Positions 11,319-20,364 of a stretch of 64,000 nucleotides of DNA are shown in pieces. This DNA is from Diphasiastrum complanatum (Eukaryota; Streptophyta; Lycopodiopsida; Lycopodiales; Lycopodiaceae): positions 17,491-81,490 of the forward strand of contig MU832227.1 of the NCBI GenBank assembly GCA_029204225.1. The letters run 5' to 3'. The translations under genes and the position numbers were made by a program. A model generated the notes under the pieces. The model was given only the letters and a program-made list of their open reading frames with translations, was not told where the DNA came from and did not search any database. How positions within the stretch are numbered: position 1 is the stretch's first letter; every line of letters begins with the position of its first letter.

Positions 11319-12565
11319 TGTAGCGAAGGCATCCCAAAGGGAGCCGGGAACCATGACTTAGCTTCTCAGCCTTCAACTCTTGCCATCCAAACCCACTTGA
11401 CATACAAGCAGCCAACTCGCCAACAACGATCAGACTTAAACAACTTGAAGTTCCGAAAACCAACATTGACATCCAACCTGGCGCCATGCCAGATCGGGGT
11501 TCCCGACGTGGGTGACTTCCCTCCAAGCAAGCCGCCCGACATACATCAAACTTAACCAACTCGAAGCTTCGTTACAAACGAGTAACATCCATTCCAAGCA
11601 AGCGGTCTGACTTACATCAGACTTAACCAACTGAAAGCTTCGTCACGAGCGCTGGAAGCCAACCTGGCACCACGCCAGACTGGACAGCAATAAACAGGTA
11701 ACATCCTCCCAAGCAAGCCATCCAACTCAGCCGACATGTTAGAGCCCGTTCCCCAAGAGCTTAACCCATTCACGTTCATGCAAGGAACACTCAGAACCAC
11801 AAGCCGCGACAGATATGGAAACAACCAGTTCTTGGACCAAATGGTCCCGACAGCATACCGCTGGCGCCACGGACCGAATGGTCCCGACGGCATACCGCTG
11901 GCGTCCCGGGATACGACCCTCAACTATGTGCCAAGTTAAAAAAATTTTGAAAGCGGCCTTACAACTGGCGCTTTTACCGAACACTGAAACCCAGAAGGTA
12001 ATCAGAGTCAGTTTGAGGAAAATTCCACTTTATTGATAAATCTGAGAAGGTTACATTTCAAGTGTGTGACCGACCCTAGTCTCCGGGGCGCTAGCATGCC
12101 AAGGCGAGAGCCATGACAACATTCCAGCAAGGGAGGCTGAGACTTGGTTGGAGCTCGCCCTGAGTCGCAACCCGCACTCCCCTATAGTATTGGTGTGATT
12201 CGGCACCCCCCCTCATACCAAGCACTCTACCCAAGCTGGTAAAGCACGTTTTTCTCTCTCTAGGATTTTCTCTTTCTAGAAAGTCATTTTCTCTCTCTAG
12301 ATTTTATTGATCCCCAGGCTTCCTTTAATCATGCCTAGATCGTGTGAGGTGATTGCACATCGATCTGAGCTCTCTGGACTTCGCTAGAACCGATCAAAGA
12401 TTTTCAGCCATAGGAACTTGGCGCCGGCTGGATTCTGGTCACAGTGGCGCCGGGAGCGGCGCCGGTGCCGTTGGTGCCGGGAGCAGCAGGGGCGCTGCTG
12501 GCGCCGGGGACATAGCTGGCGCCGATGGCGCCGCAAGTAAAGCTTGTAAAGGTAGCTTTACAACA

Positions 12566-12604
12566 TCCACCCCACCTTTATAAAATCTGATGTCCTCATC
12601 AGAT
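12566..12604 (-). promoter_or_regulatory. Polypurine tract and adjacent stem-loop of the A element
   Basis: The reversed polypurine tract (plus strand TCCACCCCACCTTT, 12566-12579) lies directly against the 3' LTR. Five bases further in is an 8-bp perfect inverted repeat with a 4-base loop, ATCTGATG/CATCAGAT at 12585-12604. Family B has the same arrangement at 22896-22932. The tract is the expected primer for plus-strand synthesis; a role for the hairpin is inference. Confidence 0.75.
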
Positions 12605-12689
12605 GTCAGATTAAAGTAAAGGTGTCTCCCAATTGAAATGACTATACATTTAAGCTACTTGGCACAGTACTAAATTTACTGGCCACTTT

Positions 12690-13565
12690 TTATTAACATT
12701 GAAGCTGGCACACCACAAGTCGGAGGCTCAGCTTTTTGTACTGAAAAATTACATAACTTGAAAATATATCTTTGTCTGGGAAAAGCGTAGATTTGATATC
12801 GCTTTCGTAAAACCCGAGAACCTTATTAACTGGTGACAGAGGCCTTTCTTTGAAATGTTCGCCCCTGTCGCTTCTGACTTTCGACTTTGGAACTCCTTTG
12901 AGCTCCTGATTTGTCCTTGATGCACTTTGTGTTGAGCTCCTTGAGCTCCAGATTTGTTCAGTTCCGCACAAGTATCAAGGCTCCCTGAGCCGAAGGATTT
13001 ATCGTTTGATTGCACACTTTATGGTCCACTTCGTGCCTTGTTGCTTCTGCACCTTGATTTCTCTCCTTGTCCCAGCCTGATCTTGATACTTTTCCATCTT
13101 GGCTCTTTAAGGTAGGCAAAGATTGAGTACTCCGCAATGCACCTCTCACTTAGCTTGAAGTAGCTCTTTGAATCAGCCCAAATGTAACCATTGACCTCGT
13201 GGAAAGCCAAAGGATCGCACTAGTTTGATCCGCATTCGAACTATCTTTTCGCGTTTGTTTGAAGCACCATGTCCGTCGCGCAAAACTTGACTTTCACAAT
13301 TCCATCACTGGTCAGTTGCCTCACAGTCAAAACAAGAAGTGTACATCGAGCTTGGCTTCAAGTAGCTCTCTTTGAATCAGACACATGCACCCAGAGTTTG
13401 CACTAGCCCGATCTCAACGCGAACTGTCCTTTAGCGTCCGTTCGAAATACCAAGTCTCTCATGCAAGACTCAACTTTCTCAGTTCCTTCATTGATCAACT
13501 GCCTTACACGTAACACAAGCCAGCGTACTCATATGTTTCCTCATCATTGCTGGTCCAGAGAAAGC
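12690..13565 (-). pseudogene. Degenerate internal ORF of family A with two ~60-residue repeats
   Basis: On the minus strand, from about 13560, a stop-broken frame reads VLRVRQLINEGT..., later LTVRQLTSDGIVKVKF and FHEVNGYIWADSKSYFKLSE. The two halves align with each other: RQL-x3-G-x-V/EKV, then C-x2-D-x-V-x2-T-x-AK, then a W...SK-x-Y/T segment. This looks like a diverged tandem protein repeat. The same ORF, also with stops, occurs in plus orientation at 24790-25188. I recognise no family, and it does not resemble Gag or Pol. Repeat alignment at protein level suggests it was once translated. Confidence 0.5.
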
Positions 13566-13894
13566 CTATAACAAACTTTCCTTTCCACAACAAAAACTTG
13601 TCAACTTATTAGGTCCAAAGTTCGCCAGTCTCCTCGTGTGAGTATGGCTAGGTCACCTTGAATTTGCCCCCATTTTGATCAACTTTAATTCAAAATTTGC
13701 CCCAAGAGAGAGGTGTGTGTGATAGTTCCCCTCCACTTAATAAATCAGCTGATCGGACTTTAGAGTAGAGTTCTTCGGACAAAAGCCTTTCCAACACTTT
13801 GCTTCCCATCTGCTAGGATTATGGCTCGATCCAACTTGTTGCCAATCTCTGAAGAGGATCCTAGTCTTTTCCCCTTTGAGGAAAAACCCAACTG

Positions 13895-14400
13895 ATACTG
13901 GATATCACCCATGCTCAGTGAGTTTCAGTTCCGAAGGTGGCCGTCCCAAAATGAAGACCAACTGCTATAGAAGATCTCCCCTGAAATGGCCCTTTCCAAC
14001 TTTTGACTTCCTGCTTCCGTCTGGTGGGCGTTGTCGCAAATAAAACTAACCCAAGAAACAGGCTAGTCATCCATCCTTTGCAAACATTGAGTCATTTCGT
14101 TGTCGTTCACGTGCGAGTACTTGAACTGCAAATCCGCCGCACAGATTCTGGATATCGCCCATGCTCAGTGAGTTTCAGTTCCGAAGGTGGCCGTCCCAAA
14201 ATGAAGACCAACTGCTCCATAGAAGATCTCCCCTGAAATGGCCCTTTGCAACTTTTGACTTCCTGCTTGCGTCTGGTGGGCGTTGTCGCAAATGAAACTA
14301 ACCCAAGAAACAGGCTAGCCATCCATCCTTTGCAAACATTGAGTCGTTTCGTTGTCGTTCACGTGTGAGTACTTGAACTGCAAATCCGCCCCACAGATTC
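13895..14400 (-). repeat. 250-bp tandem duplication inside family A
   Basis: The block starting with GGATATCACCCATGCTCAG at about 13900 recurs at about 14150 as GGATATCGCCCATGCTCAG, and the two copies remain highly similar over about 250 bp. The A copy at 24324-24680 has one unit. The copy at 40500-40912 has the duplication in part. Unit number therefore varies between family members. Confidence 0.8.
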
Positions 14401-16400
14401 TGTAGTCCTCTTTGTTTGATGGTATCAGCCTTCAAAAGAAAAGGTTCCTTCTCGAGCCATCAGCTCCTTGTATCACAAGCAATCATGCAAACCAGGCAAA
14501 GCACGAGTACTAAGACCCACCACGAATACGTACAAGTAAGACACTCAGGTAGGTTTACTAACAAGTAACAAAGACAAGGTCCCCCTTTGAGATGGTCCTG
14601 CCAACGGACCTTTGCCTGGCCGCGCCCATACAAATCGATCACGAAATCAGCCCACATAGGACACCCCTCCAACCATCCGTGCTTTCACCATTAAGCAGCA
14701 CATTGCCTCAGTCACGCCCCACCACTTTCTGGTCGATAGCCCTTATAGCTAAACGATCGGCAGCGATCCCGCACCGGCAGCTAACCACCCGTGCTTTACA
14801 CCCGAATTCGAGCAGCATCTCTGTATCAATGGTTAACCCGTACAGTTCGAATATGTCGCCCCGCACCCCACAAGGTTCAGACCGTGCTTTCACCTCCCTA
14901 GGCAGCACTTTGCCTCATCCGTCCTACGTGCAGACAACGCCAGGCCCGAACCGCGAGAACTGACCATGCTTACACCTCAAGGGCAGCACCTTGACTCATC
15001 AAGTCCCCCGTTCTGCCGACCACCCCGACCGTGGACGCACCCGTGCTTACACCGTGGGCAGCACCTTGCGCAACGGTTGTCCTGACAAATCCCAAAAACG
15101 TGGCCATCCCTGTGAGACTTGCGTAGCTGACCGGCTAGTCGGCTTTGATACCACATGTTGTGTCGGCACCTCAAAGGGAGCCGGGAACCATGACTTAGCT
15201 TCCCAGCCTTCAACTCTTGCCATCCGAACCCACTTGACATACAAGCAGCCAACTCGCCAACAACGATCAGACTTAACCAACTTGAAGTTCCGAGGACCAA
15301 CATTGAGATCCAACCCGGCGCCATGCCAGATCGGGGGTCCCGATGTGGGTGACTTCCCTCCAAGCAAGCCGCCCGACATACATCAAACTTAACCAACTCG
15401 AAGCTTCGTTACAAACGAGTAACATCCATTCCAAGCAAGCGGTCTGACTTACATCAGACTTAACCAACTGAAAGCTTCGTCACGAGCGCTGGAAGCCAAC
15501 CTGGCTCCACGCCAGACTGGACAGCCATAAACAGGTAACATCCACCCAAGCAAGCCATCCAACTCAGCCGACAGGTTAGAGCCCGTTCCCCAAGAGCTTA
15601 ACCCATTCACGTTCATGCAAGGAACACTCAGAATTACAAGCCGCGACAGATATGGAAACAACCAGTTCCTGGACCAAATGGTCCCGACAGCATACCGCTG
15701 GCGCCACGGACCGAATGGTCCCGACGGCATACCGTTGGCGTCCCGGGATACGACCCTCAGCTATGTGCCAAGTTAAAAATTTTGATAGCGGCCTTACAAC
15801 TGGCGCTTTTACCGAACACTGAAACCCAGAAGGTAATCAGAGTCAGTTTGAGGAAAATCCCACTTTATTGATAAATCTGAGAAGGTTACATTTCAAGTGT
15901 GTGACCGACCCTAGTCTCCGGGGCGCTAGCATGCCAAGGCGAGAGCCATGACAACATTCCAGCAAGGGAGGCTGAGACTTGGTTGGAGCTCGCCCTGAGT
16001 CGCAACCCGCACTCCCCTATAGTATTGGTGTGATTCGTCACCCCCTCTCATACCAAGCACTCTACCCAAGCTGGTAAAGCACGTTTTTCTCTCTCTAGGA
16101 TTTTCTCTTTCTAGAAAGTCATTTTCTCTCTCTAGATTTTATTGATCCCCAGGCTTCCTTTAATCATGCCTAGATCGTGTGAGGTGATTGCACATCGATC
16201 TGAGCTCTCTGGACTTCGCTAGAACCGATCAAGGATTTTCAGCCATAGGAACTTGGCGCCGGCTGGATTCTGGTCACAGTGGCGCGGGGAGCGGCTCCGG
16301 CGCCATTGGCGCCGGGAGCAGCAGGGGCGCTGTTGCTGCCAGGGACATAGCTGGCGCCGATGGCGCCAGAAGTAAAGCTTGTAAAGGTAGCTTTACAACA

Positions 16401-17304
16401 GTCACACACTTGAAATGTAACCTTCTCAAATTTATCAATAAAGTGGGATTTTCCTCAAACTGACTCTGATTACCTTCTGGGTTTCAGTGTTCGGTTAAAG
16501 CGCCAGTTGTAAGGCCGCTGTCAAAATTTTTAACTTGGCACATAGCTGAGGGTCATATCCCGGGACGCCAGCGGTATGCCGTCGGGACCATTCGGTCCGT
16601 GGCGCCAGCGGTATGCTGTCGGGACCATTTGGTCCAGGAACTGGTTGTTTCCATATCTGTCGCGGCTTGTGGTTCTGAGTGTGCCTTGCATGAACGTGAA
16701 TGGGTTAAGCTCTTGGGGAACGGGCTCTAACCTGTCGGCTGAGTTGGATGGCTTGCTTGGGTGGATGTTACCTGTTTATGGCTGTCCAGTCTGGCGAGGC
16801 GCCAGGTTGGCTTCCAGCGCTCGTGACGAAGCTTTCAGTTGGTTAAGTCTGATGTAAGTCAGACCGCTTGCTTGGAATGGATGTTACTCGTTTGTAACAA
16901 AGCTTCGAGTTGGTTAAGTTTGATGTATGTCGGGCGGCTTGCTTGGAGGGAAGTCACCCATATCGGGACCCCCGATCTGGCATGGCGCCAGGTTGGATCT
17001 CAATGTTGGTCCTCTGAACTTCAAGTTGGTTAAGTCTGATCGTTGTTGGCGAGTTGGCTGCTTGTATGTCAAGTGGGTTCGGATGACAAGAGTTGAAGGC
17101 TGGGAAGCTAAGTCGTGGTTCCCGGCTCCCTTTGGGATGCCTGCGCTACAATCTCAATGTTGGTTTTCGGAACTTCAAGTTGGTTAAGTCTGATCGTTGT
17201 TTGCAAGTTGGCTGCTTGTATGTCAAGTGGGTTTGGATGGCAAGAGTTGAAGGCTGGGAAGCTAAGTCGTGGTTCCCGGCTCCCTTTGGGATGCCTGCGC
17301 TACA
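16401..17304 (+). mobile_element. Family A LTR 3' portion, plus orientation, with duplicated tail
   Basis: It begins inside the LTR at GTCACACACTTGAAATG, abutting the reversed LTR end CAACA at 16400, so the two make an inverted junction. It reaches the LTR end GCGCTACA at 17150. The last 154 bp (from ATCTCAATGTTGG) are then repeated at 17151-17304 with the same ending. No primer binding site follows; reversed leader sequence starts at 17305. The same inverted junction is found at 39059/39060. Confidence 0.8.
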
Positions 17305-18224
17305 CCCTTATAGCTAAACGATCGGCACCTATCCTTGAATATACCACCCCCGTGGACGCACCCGTGCTTTCACCGTCAGGCAGCACATTGCCTCAGTAAC
17401 GCCCCCACCAAATCTAGTCGATAGCCCTTATAGCTAAAGGATCGGCAGCGTACCCCCAATCGTGGACGCACCCGTGCTTTCACCGTTAGGCAGCACATTG
17501 CCTCAATAACGCCCCCACCAAATTTGGTCGATAGCCCTTATAGCTAAACGAATGGCAGCTATCCTTGAATATACCACCCCCGTGGACGCACCCGTGCTTT
17601 CACCGTTAGGCAGCACATTGCCTCAGTAACGCCCCCACCAAATTTGGTCGATAGCCCTTATAGCTAAACGAATGGCAGCTATCCTTGAATATACCACCCC
17701 CGTGGATGCACCCGTGCTTTCACCGTTAGGCAGCACATTGCCTCAGTAACGCCCCCACCAAATTTGGTCGATAGCCCTTATAGCTAAACGATCGGTAGCA
17801 TACCACCCAAATCGTGGACGCACCCGTGCTTTCACCGTTAGGCAGCACATTGCCTCAGTAACGCCCCCACCAAATTTGGTCGATAGCCCTTATAGCTAAA
17901 CGAACGGTGGCCATCGCGAATATGTCACCCCGCACCCCACAAGGCACAGACCGTGCTTACACCATCCTAATGGCAGCACATTGCCTCATCTGTCCTACGT
18001 GCAGACGGCGCCAGGCCTGAACCGCGGAAACTGACCGTGCTTACACCTCAAGGGCAGCACTTTGACTCATCAAGCCCCCGTCCTCCCAACCACCCCGACC
18101 GTGGACGCACCCGTGCTTACACTGTGGGCAGCACCTTGCACAACAGTTGTCTTGATGAACCCCAAACCATGGCCATTTCCTTGAGATTCGCATAGTTGAC
18201 CGGCCAGTCGGCTCTGATACCACA
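17305..18224 (-). repeat. Family A leader with expanded stem-loop array
   Basis: This is reversed A leader ending at a primer binding site (reversed TGGTATCAGAGCC, 18210-18222). Eight stem-loops with conserved outer arms GTGCTG and AAGCAC (minus strand) sit at 17364-17386, 17474-17496, 17594-17616, 17714-17736, 17826-17848, 17953-17979, 18037-18060 and 18113-18134. The first five belong to a 110-120 bp tandem unit that also contains 'GATAGCCCTTATAGCTAAA' and 'TAACGCCCCCACCAAAT'. Ordinary A and B leaders have five such stem-loops over a similar length. Confidence 0.85.
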
Positions 18225-18611
18225 TGTAGCGCAGGCATCCCAAAGGGAGCCGGGAACCACGACTTAGCTTCCCAGCCTTCAACTCTTGCCATCCAAACCC
18301 ACTTGACATACAAGCAGCCAACTCGCCAACAACGATCAGACTTAACCAACTTGAAGTTCCGAAAACCAACATTGAGATCCAACCTGGCGCCATGCCAGAT
18401 CGGGGGTCCCGACGTGGGTGACTTCCCTCCAAGCAAGCTGCCCGACATACATCAAACTTAACCAACTCGAAGCTTCGTTACAGCGAGTAACATCCATTCC
18501 AAGCAAGCGGTCTGACTTACATCAGACTTAACCAACTGAAAGCTTCGTCACGAGCGCTGGAAGCCAACCTGGCGCCACGCCAGACTGGAGAGCCATAAAC
18601 AGGTAACATCC
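18225..18611 (-). mobile_element. Family A LTR fragment, minus orientation, interrupted by the B element
   Basis: It runs from the reversed LTR end TGTAGCGCAGGC to GGTAACATCC. A family B element starts at 18612. Reversed A LTR sequence resumes at 23853, but about 355 bp of expected LTR lie in neither part. The insertion was therefore accompanied or followed by loss of target DNA. Confidence 0.8.
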
Positions 18612-19531
18612 TGTTGTAAAGCTGACTTGGGTGCACCCAGCATGCCCTGTAAGACTCAAAGGGGTGACACTCCCTAAGGTCCCAGAGCAAGTTAGAATGT
18701 CAAGGACTGAGCCTCCGACCTGTGGTGAGCCAGTCAAGTAGTCACAAAGTCATGAGCTAGCTCTGGAGCTCGAGTCATGGCCTAGTCAGGAAAGCAGGTT
18801 GATTCGGCCGTCGGGATGGCTCCCGGGACCCATGTCCGGGAGCTAGACTGATTCTGCCAGGCTTGCCAGGCTTAATCAGCAAAATAAAAACTAAGTCCTA
18901 AAAAGTGTGCTTTACCAGAAAGCACTATGTTTCAAACCAGAGGGGGTGCGCCGAATCACAGCAGAACTATAGGGGGAGTCCGGCTGACAGAAACTTGGGC
19001 AGCTCAACCAGCGCCAGGAATCCAGTCGCCAGGTCTCAGCTCCCTCTACCAGCACGAGCCAGGCACAATGCCCAGCACGTGTTGGTGGCCCCGAGACCGG
19101 TCAGTCTATGTATGAATGTAACCTCTTCCAAATCTAATAAAGTTGATCCTTGGGGATGATTACCATTTCGGTTTCGCCTCCGGGACTGGTCCAAGTGGAA
19201 GGACCCTTACTACAACCTTTTTGCGTCGCTGGTGCCTAAGGGTCCCTGTCATCGACATGGGGCTTGCCGCTATGCCAATTGGTCAGTTTGGCGACCACTA
19301 TGCCTTGGATTTCATGTGTGGCTTGTCTTTGCCTTTGGTTACCTTTTGGGGACGGATTCTGAGTTGGCTTTCGGGTTGGTTGGGATTCCAGTTTTCTTAA
19401 GTCTGAATGGTTAAGCTTGTTACGTTTCTGAGTTGGCTTTTATGTAAGTGCATGATGGATGAATGTTAGACTTAAGCGCGTGTTGGGAAAACCGCTCAAG
19501 TCCCAGCGCCCTTTGAGGTGCCGACACAACA
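18612..19531 (+). repeat. 5' LTR of the B element
   Basis: 920 bp with TG...CA ends. It shares its first 12 bases (TGTTGTAAAGCT) with family A LTRs but then diverges. Its 3' half contains 'GTTGGTT' and 'TTAAGTCTGAATGGTTAAG' phrases reminiscent of the tandem units of the A LTR. It carries more C-to-T type changes than its 3' partner, consistent with methylated CpG decay. Confidence 0.9.
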
Positions 19532-19533
19532 TG

Positions 19534-20008
19534 TGGTATCAAAGCCGACTAGCCGGTCAGCTACGCAAGTCTCACAGGGATGGCCACGTTTTTGGGATTT
19601 GTCAGGACAACCGTTGCGCAAGGTGCTGCCCACGGTGTAAGCACGGGTGCGTCCACGGTCGGGGTGGTCGGCAGAACGGGGGACTTGATGAGTCAAAGTG
19701 CTGCCCTCGAGGTGTAAGCACGATCAGTTCTCGCGTTTCGGGCCTGGCGCTGTCTGCACGTAGGACGGATGAGGCAAAGTGCTGCCTAGGTAGGTGAAAG
19801 CACGGTCTGTACCTTGTGGGGTGCAGGGCGACATATTCGAACTGTACGGGTTAACCATTGATACAGAGATGCTGCTCGAATTCGAGTGTAAAGCACGGGT
19901 GGTTAGCTGCCGGTGAGGGATAGCTGCCGATCGTTTAGCTATAAGGGCTATCGACCAAAAAGTGGTGGGGCGTGACTGAGGCAATGTGCTGCTTAATGGT
20001 GAAAGCAC
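19534..20008 (+). promoter_or_regulatory. B element primer binding site and leader stem-loops
   Basis: After TGGTATCAAAGCC (19534-19546) the leader carries five stem-loops: 19623-19644, 19698-19721, 19779-19803, 19869-19896 and 19986-20008. Outer arms are GTGCT/AGCAC (ATGCT in the fourth). Inner pairings differ: CC/GG, CCTCGAGG, CCTA/TAGG and the 12-base palindrome CTCGAATTCGAG. The fifth has only a weak inner pair. The leader is otherwise without a long open frame until the Gag start at 20365. A packaging or dimerisation role is inference. Confidence 0.75.
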
Positions 20009-20364
20009 GGATGGTTGGATGGATGTTTCCCCGTGGGCTAATTCTGTGATAGATTTGTGTGGGCGCGGCTAGGCAAAGGTCCTACGTCCGGTCTCAGGGG
20101 GGGTTTGTGGCTTGAGAGGGATCCTCTGTGTTTGCTTTGGTTGGTATGTTCTGTTTGTCGTGTGCTTGCTTGGACACAAATGACCTGGTTCCTACTTGGC
20201 TCTCAGGTGATGTGGGCGTGCTAAGTTTGAGGAAGGGATATTTTCATTGAAGTTGATTTAATAAAGAAGAAAAGAGAGCTGTGGGGCCCGGCTGACAGAA
20301 GGGAGAGCTTCAAATATAAAAAGGATTGAGGCGATAATCTGTTGGAAGTACACCTCTGACTATA

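Larger units (their letters stand above)
11319..16400 (-). mobile_element. Full-length family A LTR retrotransposon, non-autonomous
   Basis: Read on the minus strand: 5' LTR 16400-15156, primer binding site TGGTATCAAAGCC at 15153-15141, internal region 15140-12580, polypurine tract AAAGGTGGGGTGGA at 12579-12566, 3' LTR 12565-11319. The LTRs are about 1245 and 1247 bp. No Gag zinc knuckle, protease, reverse transcriptase or integrase motif is present, so it would depend on enzymes from elsewhere. The 5-base flanks (TCAGC and GTCAC) do not match, so at least one end was rearranged after insertion. The 5' LTR ends in family B sequence although the 3' LTR does not. Confidence 0.85.

Noticed and set aside
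10591-11630. Many 60-130 codon frames on both strands, repeated across the window (such as MVKSDVSQTACLEW and MPSGPFGPWRQRYAVG)
   Set aside because: They are translations of the family A LTR in various frames, recur wherever the LTR does, and carry no domain. Their similarity comes from DNA repetition, not protein conservation.
14003-14322. Frames of about 70 codons in the family A internal region on both strands
   Set aside because: They come from the 250-bp duplicated block, are open on both strands, and are not continued in other copies.
17305-17900. CRISPR-like array
   Set aside because: Regular 110-120 bp units with near-identical spacers and palindromic parts, in plant retrotransposon leader; no direct-repeat/unique-spacer pattern and a eukaryotic context.
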